Of a stretch of 64,000 nt of DNA, positions 26,001-38,000 are shown piece by piece. The stretch spans positions 7,852,784-7,916,783 of the forward strand of contig NC_049997.1 of the NCBI RefSeq assembly GCF_000003815.2, in the 5' to 3' direction. Position numbers and translations under genes: made by a program. Origin of the DNA: Branchiostoma floridae. Taxonomy: Eukaryota > Chordata > Leptocardii > Amphioxiformes > Branchiostomatidae. The first letter of the stretch is position 1. Every line of letters starts with the position of its first letter. Below the pieces are notes generated by a model. It had not been told where the DNA came from. It did not search any database and was given only the letters and a program-made list of their open reading frames with translations.

Positions 26001-29000
26001 GCGGAGTACGTGTAAACAATTTACGAAGAAATTTGTTCAAGTTGTGTTTGATTTTAGCTAAACCTGACGGCCCGGTGGTGGGTGGTCTTCTACAATTCAC
26101 TGCCTGGCTGAATATTTGTTTGTTTGGTATGTGGGAACGCTTATCCCTAGAGGCCATAAAATCATAGCCGTGACAGCCGGACAGCCGTCTGCACACGTAC
26201 CAAATTAAATGCACCGGCCCGTTATGAGTTTCTACTGTACTGCCTGACTAACTAAAACTGTGTGTTGAAGAAAAAATATTTTGCTAGGAGTTTGGCCCAG
26301 ATATTAACCTTTAATAATATAGCGATTACTGCCTCTTGGCCTTTCATTCCATTTTCTGTCGAATTTTACGATCTGTACCCCCCGTGGGAAGGCGTGGTGG
26401 AGGCTACCGCCCGTACCAGCGGCCTGGATTACGCCGTTTATGCCCGTCGCAATCGGCGTCCGATCCGTCCCAGCAGCCTGGATTACGTCATTTACGTCCG
26501 TCGCAATCGGCGTCTGGTCCGTCCGCAGAGACGTCTGTTCCCAGCGGGGGGCCCGCCCGACGGAGCGCGGGAGCGTCCGGCTGCCCGCTTTCAGACGCCG
26601 TCTCGGACGTCCCGAACNNNNNNNNNNNNNNNNNNNNNNNNNNNNNNNNNNNNNNNNNNNNNNNNNNNNNNNNNNNNNNNNNNNNNNNNNNNNNNNNNNN
26701 NNNNNNNNNNNNNNNNNNNNNNNNNNNNNNNNNNNNNNNNNNNNNNNNNNNNNNNNNNNNNNNNNNNNNNNNNNNNNNNNNNNNNNNNNNNNNNNNNNNN
26801 NNNNNNNNNNNNNNNNNNNNNNNNNNNNNNNNNNNNNNNNNNNNNNNNNNNNNNNNNNNNNNNNNNNNNNNNNNNNNNNNNNNNNNNNNNNNNNNNNNNN
26901 NNNNNNNNNNNNNNNNNNNNNNTCCAATTACCACCCACATGGGACTGGTACAAATCAATCAGCGATGCCATGTTACACACTAATCCTTAAGTAAATCCAA
27001 GCAGCAGCTAAACCAGCAGGGGTGTCAGCTACTGCCAGTGGAGATAGGGGAAAGAGTCCACTTACATGTAGCTTACATGTAGGACTTTTGTGAATTATGA
27101 TAAACCTTTTGAATAAAATTTGTTCAAAACTGCGGGACAACTTAAAGAACGTGCCCTACTAATTGAAAAGAGTAAGGGTCCTTCCCGGTGTAAGTGGTTC
27201 AAAACATGTTTTAGTAGAACTGTCGAAAGGGTTTGCAGTGGCAGCCATTTGCTAACTCAAGTGACCTCAATATGACAGCAATTGCCCAGGTGCGGCCATC
27301 TGAGACTTTATGTTTTGAACCACTTACTCTTTCCCCTATCTCCACTGGCAGTAGCTGACACTTTGAATAACCTTGGAATAACAGAATGAAGGAATAAATG
27401 AACAGATGAATGATTGAATCATTCATCTGAGGCAGTGACAAAGTGTTTGTGTCAAAATTACAATAAGTCCTTTGAAATGAGCCTGGCAAAATATAGGAAA
27501 TATTCAAATAGCATGATGACAAAGAAATTTTCCCCTACGTCTTGAGCCTTCAGCAGGTGAGCTGCTGATTGAGTAACTGTACTAATTACACTGTGATGAG
27601 ATGTCAGGTATTACAGATCTGATGCAGGTTAACAGGACTCTGTGTTCTATTATTTTCATTGTAAACATTAAGTTGAAGATTTTAGGTACATTTTGAACTA
27701 GAATACAGACTATATTCATATAGACTGCACTCTGATTGCATTCACCTGTATGGAGATTGCAGATAGGTAACTGCGGTGTACAGATAGGTGTATGCAGTCT
27801 TAGCACATTTACTGTAGTGTGCAGATAGCTGACTGCAGTCTGCAGTGAGGTATCTGCTATCTGCAGATACCTATCTGCACCTGCAGATAGGTGACTGCAA
27901 TGTGCAGATAGGTGACTGCAGTCTGCAGATAGGTGACTGCAGTCTGCAGATAGGTATATGCAGTCTGCAGACAGGTGACTGCAATCTGCAGATATCGTAT
28001 GGAGAATTTCTCGTTTTAGTTGAGAATGTGTTGTAAGTAGCGAAGATTAAGTTAAACCTTACCATGAAAAGTTGCACAACGTAGAGCGTTGGAATCAGAA
28101 TCAGTATATGTCCTGAGTTCGATACTCGCCATGCCCCTGCCCTCATGACGGTGGGGTGAGGCCCATGGAGCCTCAAATCTGTCAAAAAGGGTGCCAAAAA
28201 CAGCTACGGATTTGTTGCGTCAGTGTGTCAACATCTGCACACTTGCCACTAAGACCCGTGAAATTTTATTTATAACCATGGAAAGTTGCAAAAGCAACCA
28301 CTGCACATTCAGCACTAAGGACAGCCACCCTCCAATCACTTGTCCAGACCAGGTAGGTTACATATAGCATAACCAATGGCTAACCAATGCTTGTACCATC
28401 AGCACCACACATTTTACTGGGAGGGTCTGGATGGTACCCGGTGTCTGGCACACTTTCCACCGGCAGACAGCTACGGCACAGAGGCGAAAGCTGAGGATGT
28501 GAGAAATCTGATGATATAACACTAGTTTGCCTTTATCTGTGGGGTCTCCTATATCCGTAGGGTGTTTAGGGCTATCATGCAGACAAAATGTAAGTTCAAA
28601 CTGCTATATTTTGAAAATATTACAATCTGAAACGACTGTCCATCGACTTGATATCCCTAAATGTGCTGTTTTTAAAAACAACGAATATAGGTCACCCCAC
28701 GGATAAAGGTGAACTAGCATTATGTGTCAGGGTAGAGATTACTATCAGGCAGAATTCATGATTCTTCATCCAGAGATCACAATATGGAGTCTTTGTCAAC
28801 AGGATCAGGACTTCTGCCTTTAGAAATGGTGATTGTGCCAATACTAATGGCTATTTTACCAGTACAATTGGCAATTCTCTGTTGACTGAGGCTCTGATTG
28901 TGATCTCTACTGGTGGAATCATTGAATTGCTAGATCGTGATCTCTGCCCTACCCTATATACAATCACTATCTTTGTGGTGCATTTTCTGTTGGGGTAAAT

Positions 29001-32000
29001 AAGGTTGCAGATTTTAAGATGTTGATAAAATCTTTTAAATTAGAGTAACAAGTGTCAGTTTTGTTTGTTGTGTTGCATTTCTAAACAGTTGCATATTCAT
29101 GGTGGGAACAATAAACAAAACTCCATAAAAAAGGTCCAGTTTGATCTTTTGACTATAACTTTTTACTTCATATGGGATTATTGTATATTTTGCATGCTGC
29201 TTTAAATTTGCATTTTCCGAATGCTAAACTATAAGTTCACATCTTATTTGTTTATCAATACTGTTCACCTTTAAAAGTATACTGTTCACCTATATGGCAA
29301 GCACTTATTCAATAACCCTCTATTGATTTCAAGTCTTCATATTATTGTTTTCCTTCGTTTTTTTAGCTTCTGAAGACAGTGAAGAACCACAAAGACAAAG
29401 GCAGAGTGAACAGTAGTGTGCTGCTGTATGGACATGGGGATGGAGGGGGAGGGCCTACGTAAGTTAACACTACTTTATTTATAAACACATACAGTCTTAC
29501 TAGATACATGTATGTCATCTGTAGAAAAGTACAGTAACTTTTGTAGGGTCTTCTTCAGCCATCTGTATCTGTATCTGTATCTATATAGCCGGTATAACCG
29601 CCCTTCGGCGTAACACACCAGCTTCGCAGGCACGCGGCGCGGCAGCAGCTGGTTATATTACACTGAACGACTCATCACACCTAACTTTTGCACATCTATA
29701 TGCAAGTGTTCTCTGAAACTGCATAGTAGATAAAGAGACAGGAAATTCTACAGCAATACACAAGAATTACAAACAAGTGATAGATGGCTTTTTTTTCAAA
29801 GCTTACAAAACCCCAGAATGAGGGACAGTTGAAACAAAGGAGTTGCACAACAATTGTACAAGTTACAGAAATTTGCATTTATGGGAATGATATAATACCA
29901 TACAAAGAACTACCGTATGTAGAATATGATGATAGCGTTCTTTTTGCAAAATGATAGACAATCTGTCTATAGCTATAGTTCACTCCACCAATTGTCACTG
30001 CCTTATAAGTTGTAGTGGGACCGCGTGGCACGATCGGGAGCGCGTTGGTCTCAGGCCCGAGAGGTCCCGGGTTCAAATCCGCTTGCCGTGTCACCGATCT
30101 TGTGCCCTTGGGAAAGGCACTTTACACGAATTTCCTCACCTAACTCAGGTGTAAATGAGCACATAGCTGCGGCTAGTGGCAGTGACAGGCCTTTGTTGTG
30201 GTGACAGGCCATAGGGGCATGTTCGGGCATGACGCACCCGCCATGACACATGAGTCAGGGGTAGGAGGAACCCCTTGCATCCTTGGTCGGAAGTCCTCCT
30301 AGGAGATGGAAACTCCAAATAATAAACCTGCATCTGCTGGGGCCGTCTTACGTGGCAAAACAGTTCTGTCCCTGTAGGACTTAGTGCGCCAGTAGACGAG
30401 AGGGTGGAGAAGGAAGTGCACACCCCTCCTTCACCTTAAAAAGTCACGTGCAGGCCAGGCAGATTGGTCGTCTAATCAACCTGTCTGCCTACCATTGATC
30501 TTCGGATACGAAGAAACAGCCATCATCATCATCATAAGTTGTAGTTACCACTTACTAGTAACAGTTTTGTTATCAATCTATTGTTCATGTATTGTTCTTA
30601 TGACACAATGATGTTTCTGTAGGGAGCACATGTTGGAGAGACTGAGAAGGCTGACAGACGTGGATGGCCTACCAAGGTCAGTTCAAGTCATATGTGAAGG
30701 TACTTCTACATAAAAGTCCTACATGTAAGCTACTACTCTAGTTAAAAGTAGTAAAACGAATGGAGTTGTCAACTCTCGCTTAACATTTACTATTATGTNN
30801 NNNNNNNNNNNNNNNNNNNNNNNNNNNNNNNNNNNNNNNNNNNNNNNNNNNNNNNNNNNNNNNNNNNNNNNNNNNNNNNNNNNNNNNNNNNNNNNNNNAC
30901 GACAGAAAAGTGTTAGGGAAAAATTAGAAGTAAAGGGAATTACCAGAATCCCTTTTAATGTATTATTTAGATTGTAGTTGCTTTATTGTATTACAGATCA
31001 AGAAGGGGAACAGACAGTGTGAGTTTCTGTTCCACAACATAGAACTACTGGCAACACTGGCCTGGGCTGCAACCAGGTGCAAGGAAACAGAGAGGTAAAA
31101 CATCTCCTTTGAATTCTCATTTAATTACTTTTTGGTTTGGTCTAATAATTTGGTACTCCAAATGTAGTGAATGATGATAGTTTAGGGGTCACAGGGGCAC
31201 TGGAAGGGGTGAACCACCCTCCCACACACATACACCCCCCCCCCCAGCTTGGTCACTTTGCTCCCTTTTAATACTCCCCCTTGTAATTTCTCCCTAGAAA
31301 AATCCCTCGTAAAGCAAACTGCAAAGGCAATGGTCCAGAAGACACATTGGACAGTGTTGTTATTGTTACTATTATAACATTGCATGCAGTGTAAAGGGAA
31401 ATATGTTGGGTTTTAAGAACAAGACTTCTTAGTTATAATCATCACTTATTCAGTAAGATAGATAATCTGACTAAAAGTACATTGTCTGACGTGTATATTC
31501 TTTCTCCAGATATGAGTACCCATCTGAGCCCCTGTCCCACATGTGGAGACTGTTCCTGCTGAACCAGTTCCATGATGTGTTACCAGGCAGCTGTATCAAG
31601 GCTGTAGTGGAGGATGCAGTACAGTACTATCAAGGTACATTTTTTAACTCACATACACATTGTTAAGATTCCTCCTAATCTCCATTTATCAAAATTGATG
31701 GCTGTAGGAATATCACAATGCATTTAGATTCATCAATTGGTGGAGGATATTAGAGTTCAGACTTGAACCACAACAAAAGTCTTCTTGCTTGCCACCTTGC
31801 CTATGTTAAAATTTCTTCCAACTTCTTATACATACTATCACAAATAGAGTCTTGTAGCTTTGTTTTTTACATCACACATGGCTGTAGCTGGTTGTTTTAA
31901 TGTTGCATCATTTTTTTTTCCATCAGAGATCCAGACTTCTGGGTGCAAACTGTTGGGAGAAGCCACAGAGAGACTGCTTGGTGCAAAGGTGGGTTTTGCA

Positions 32001-35000
32001 TGAAAATGCAGCCTGCATTTCTTCATTAGAGGCTATTCATAACAAATTGAAATAATGTTCTTCTTTTGAATAATGAAGTCCTGTATCTTGAGTTGATGTT
32101 GCTAAATGAGGACTTAGTTGTCAAAATTGAGATGCTTGTAATTGTTTGGTTGCCATTGAATAGTGCTATTTTCAGCCCTCAACAAGCATCCTTGGGGCAG
32201 TCAACACAATGTCCTGGGACAGAGAGGAGCTGTTGGAAATCCCAGCAGGCCTTGCTTCACAGATGATGATTGACAGCTCTGTGCCACAACAGGAGTTGGG
32301 GAATGGAACTGTGCTAGGTCAGATGTAGTGTAGAAAGAAAACTTGGTACCAGTCTGGCAAAGTATGTTTGTTGTATCTGGAGTAATATATGGTATGGTAA
32401 ACAATTACCAGCACCAGTGTATTACTGTAAACAATACTTTTGTTCATTGTATGCCCATTATATATGATACAATAGAATACTTGTTGCAAAAGCCAAATTC
32501 AGAAAAAATCACATTTAAATGCTCTCAAGATTACAATTTAAAACCCTTTTTTTCATCCAATTGTCACCATAACTATGTTTGACTACTGAGTTTGCGAAAG
32601 GTATATACATTTTCAGGCTTTGTTTGATGTAGTTTGAAATATGACACTGCTTTATTTTCCCTGTTCCAGTCTGTGCCAGCTGCCCCAGTATGGGCTATGC
32701 TGCCCTAGAGGCCCCTGAAGCAGACCTGTGGCCGGTGTCTGTGTCAGTGGATGAACACCAGGTACAACATTAGATTAACCCTCTCAACACGTCATAAAAT
32801 TTTTTCCTGTATACCATATATGACATATAATTTCAGTCTATACAGGTGTCAATTAGTACTTTTTGTGTATTATTATTACAGCTGTTATGTAAGGAGTAGA
32901 TTAGGAAAACTATATATTGCTGGAAAGCTCACAGAATGGCCTTTGCAAAACAAGCAAAATAAATATCATACCATCAATCTGAGGACAGCAATCGTCATGG
33001 AAACCACTCAAAAACACATTTGCATCACTCCCAAAAAAAGTTTCACAAAAGAAAATATTTGGCTAGGGGCTGAGTTTTTTGTGTCATTTATCATAAAACC
33101 ATGTAGAAATACTCAACCATACATACACAATGCTGGTATGCTGTTAGAATGACCAAAAACTAAAAATCAAAGCATGATTTCAAATAAGTTCAGTGTTGAC
33201 AAACAAATGTTACCCCAATAAACAGTTGTGCCCCCCTCCCCACACCTGTAGTTGTACTATTAAAATAATGAATATGCCTTGTGCTAAATGGCAAATTATT
33301 TTTCTGGATGTTCTCCACATATCAGGGAGTCAAATAAATCCATTTACTATGACTTGGGTAGAGAAACAGGTATCAGAGTATATAAAATGTCAATTTGGAC
33401 CAGTGACCTATCTGACCTGACCTGGACCTCCTTCTGCCCCAAGAAAAACAACAAGGAAGCATGCATGTAGAACTCATTAGACACGGTGATATCAGCTCAT
33501 TTGATCTCAACAAAAACAGCTGGGTGTTTGCCTTGCTGTCCCTCAAGGATTTCCCTGTCATCACTCCTGTAAGCCTCCAACAAAATTATCCACCAAACTG
33601 TCTCCATTTCTGCTAAATTTACTAAATAAACCTGTAGAAAACTGAAGCCAAAACACACGCTGGAGGCCTCAGAAACAGGGCTCAAATGCTAGATCCCTTC
33701 TGGTTGGTCAAAGATACAAGCATCCTGATTGGCAGACTCTGCCAATTTCCCATTTCACAGTAGTCAGTTTGAATTTCCCGCCGGAATTAAACCTGAAGCC
33801 ACGATCGTGGCTTCTCGTGTCCTATGGGAAAGCCATGATAGTGGCTTCTCGTGCTGAGAGGGTTAAACATAATTACAATTTAAGTGCTTCAAAGTTACTA
33901 GTCATGCCACAGTTTTATTAGAAATAGAGAATATCTTCCCATGAATTGTTTGGCACATATATTTCCCCCAATTGTACAACAAGTGCTTTAGAAACATATC
34001 TTTTCCACCCTATCCTATATTCACATGTTATTATCTCTCATAATACTGACAGTACCTAAATTATCTTCTCCAAAGTGTCTTCTCCAGAGATCCTTTTTTT
34101 AAAACATGAACTTGTCTGTTTGTCCAACAATGAATTATGGACATTTCCAGGGCTCTGTAGTGCTGGAGAATGGGTACATCTCTGCATCCATAGACTATAT
34201 GGGGAGGGTGACATCACTGGGACTTCTGGAAACTGGCAGGTAATGTACAACACCATACCTCAAAAATAGCATCTGTTTTCAAACAAATGGAAAGTGAATA
34301 TCATCCAAAAGGAGTATAATTTTTTTAGACTTCTCTCTGCTACTGTTCATCTTTGAATACAATTATATGCACTGCTTTTATTTCTGTGAGTCTGCTAGGA
34401 ATTCCAACCAAGAACCTTACAATTCTGAAGTGAGCAACCCAAAACATAAGACTGCTTTGCCTCCTTTCTGAAAATGAAAAGAATATTGTACTAAGCATTG
34501 ATTCAAACCTTCATATATCGTTGCAGGGAGGCCATTGCCCCTGGTTGTCTTGGTAACCAGTTTGTGTTGTTCGATGACATCCCTCTGTACTGGGATGCCT
34601 GGGACGTCATGGACTACCATCTGGAAACAAGGTAAGGTGTCATTAAGAAACATGGTTAAGTAAGGAATCATGTCATAGAATTCTTTATAATTGTTTTCAC
34701 ATGGCACGTTGATGGCATTGCTGCCCCTACGGCCGATGAGGCTATGGGACCGGTGAGGTGAGGAGAGGTTTTCACATGATACATGCAATTTAGTCCTGGC
34801 TTGTGAAAGAATAAGTATCTTACTCCAGTAGTGCACCAAATCTTCAGCACCAAGGACAGATGTTGAAAATGAAATGTAATGCTTTCCTATTCTGAGGGAA
34901 TGTTATATCATCATTTAAGACATACAAGAGTGATAACATGAGTAGCTGACTTGGAGAAACAGTATGTGAATTTTATCACACCAGATATTCAGCACCAAGG

Positions 35001-38000
35001 ACAAGTACTATTGAATGATTCCAGCATAGAATGTTTCCCTGCCCTACAAACTTCAAGACTGCAATTCTACACCACTAGAGACATGAACAAATGGCTGTAG
35101 TTAAGAGTAAGGACACATTGAATTCTGATATGTATAGGCCTTATTTGTCGCACAGCTTTTGTGTGAAAGACTTTTCTTGATTTATAGCAAAATTTGCATA
35201 TTCACCTTTTTTTAAACCTTTAGCACTCTGAAGTAGCCATTTTGCTTCTATTTGTCAATTATTCAGTTAGTTGTGGGCTTTGGGAGCAGGGAGAAGGTTA
35301 AGAATTAAAAAAAATATGTTGTATCATGTTGTATTACTCTTCCTCACATGAACAACTTTAAATGCAGAAACTTGGTTTAATGTTCGCCGTTTTCGCTGTG
35401 GCCGCTTCACTGCAAATTTAAATCCACCGCAAACGTTTTCCATGGCAGGGAGAAACTTCAGTCCATGTCGCTACTGCAAAATTAAAACTACCGCAAAAAG
35501 TCCCTTTTCCCGCAACTGCGAAACTAAATCCCTGCAAACTTAAATGCATTTACAGTATTTGTACCACCTCCTGTTTTAGGAAGCCGTTGACAGACGTCTC
35601 ACAGCAGGTGCACATTGTGGAGAGCGGTCCCCTCCGTGCAGCTGTGCAGGTGCAGATCCCCATCAGTGATGTCAGCTCCATCAGACAGACCATCACCCTG
35701 GACACAGGCAGCATGGAGCTCAGGTTTCACACTCAGGTGGACTTGTCTTCATTGTTTATACTAGTGATAAGGGGTGGATACTGGTATGGTTTACTGGTAC
35801 AAAACCATTTTTTCATGTTGGACTGGTCTGGAAAAAACAGACCTGAAAAAATCAGTATGCAGTGATGTCAGCTCCATCAGACAGACCATCACCCTGGACA
35901 CAGGCAGCATGGAGCTCAGGTTTCACACTCTGGTGGACGCTTCCTTCATTTTTCTTATTAGTGATAATTTCATATTTCTACATTCTTGGCCTGAAGGTGT
36001 TGTGACATAGCAAAAATACAACTGTTGACAATTCACATTGCATTATGGAGATACTGCTGGCTAATTTTACCTTAACTTTACAGGTAATTATGTGTCAGTT
36101 GGTCCCATATCAAAATGTGTCATAGTGCTTTAGTCAGGAAGTCACTGCTTGACTTTATTGTTGATTCTGCATGTTTTTTTTCTATATTTATTAGATTGAC
36201 ATTGATACATTATTTCTTGATTTACAAAGTCAAACCATATTTTTCAATCAATTATTCTTCGCAAAGATCATTACAATACAGATTATGGTGAATTCTGTTT
36301 TGTGCCATGTATTAATGATTAACATGGCTTTTGTGTAGGTTGAGTGGCATGAGAACCGTAAGTTCCTGAAGGTGGAGTTCCCGCTACACGTGCGTACTAC
36401 GGAGGCTACGTACGAGACAGCGTTCGGACACCTGAGGAGACCCACACACCAGAACACATCATGGGACTGGGCAAGATACGAGGTGGGAGGTCTCATTGAC
36501 AACTACATGTATTACTCTAGAATATAGGGGAATTCTTTTGTACATCCAGTTTGTACTTGGCTTTTTTTTTTACTGCCCTCAGACACCTTTCTCATGCAGA
36601 GCTTTTCAAATGGAGAAGATCTGACGTACGTATCTGAGAGACATTGATACATACAAAATGGTTGTGTTGAATTCCCCTATATTCAATATTATAGCAACCT
36701 GATGAAATTATTTTCATAAATATTACTGTAGTTATTTCTTCTTGTCATAACATTAGTATCATGTAGTTCTGCCTTCCTAGCTTTGGCCTGCTTCCAACAT
36801 CTGTGACTCTTTGGAGCAGACCAAAGCTCCAGTTTGTAACATTAGAGAAGTATTCATGTTTTCAGTCTGTTCATTGTAAGAACTTCGTTTCCAGGTTTGT
36901 GGCCATAAGTGGGCAGACCTGTCTGAGTACAACTTTGGAGTGGCTCTTATGAACGATTGCAAATATGGGCACTGTGCACAGGGCAACATCATCAGGCTAT
37001 CTCTGTAAGTATGTGGGTGTCTAAAATTCAAAGTCAAAGTCTTGCTTTTTCAAAATTGGCAATTTTTCTTAAAAGTATGTTGGCTTGAAATGTTGCATTT
37101 TTTTTCCTTTCATATGTACATGTAATTGACGTGTAGGCCTTAGTTTGGAGAAAAGGTGTGATTGGAAATCTCTGGGTTCATTTATTTTTAAAGATCCGTG
37201 CAAGGAACGGGCATCCCTCTTGAAGGTTTATTGTAATGTGCAGGCTATACAAGCTTTAATATAATTCTCTTATAGGACTGTTTAGCCACAGTCAATGCTG
37301 TAGGGCTGATATCTATATTGACCAAAGGAGACCAAAATACTGTTACTCTGTAGACCTTTTTGCTCTTACAGTGCTATCTAGCTTAAGATTTCTATTCAAT
37401 CTACTGATATCTGATAATGTTGATTATTCTAAATATTTGTGTTTTGCTGCCCTCTTGCAATTATAGACTGAAGTCCTCCAAGGCCCCAGACAGTGAGGCA
37501 GACATGGGACATCACAGCTTCACCTACGCCATCATGCCTCACATGGGTAAAGGAGATCTCACAAACTATATTTTGATCAAACTGAATCTCTCACATGTGA
37601 CATCAGTTTAAGACTGCAGCTAATCCTGTCAATGCCATCATGCCTCACATGGGTAATCTCAACAAACTACATTGTGTATTAACATCAAACTGGAGGCCAT
37701 ACACTCATGATGTCAGTTCCAGAATTTAGCTAATCCTTTCTAAAGCTAGTCCTTGATTCAACACTACAATTTAGTCACCAGCAAGCAGCCTAAACTGTGA
37801 GATGGTTAATCAGTAAATGACCCAAATGGGCAAAAAATGGAATGAATTACAGGTGTTTTTAGCTCAGGACTGGCACTTACAGGTTCTAATGTGTATTTAA
37901 TGTCTTGTTACTGTATAACTTAAACAACGGTCTACATGTTGTCTTTGTACTTGTACTGTTCTTTAAAATAAGGATATTTTAGTGTTAGTAAGCTATACCA

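Noticed and set aside
26262-26994. ORFs of 129-242 codons across the N-gap
   Set aside because: Most of their length is N; the flanks are CG-rich repeats without a recognised domain.
30010-30090. tRNA gene
   Set aside because: Boxes A and B are present but the acceptor stem does not pair and the sequence continues into a SINE body shared with 21372-21890.
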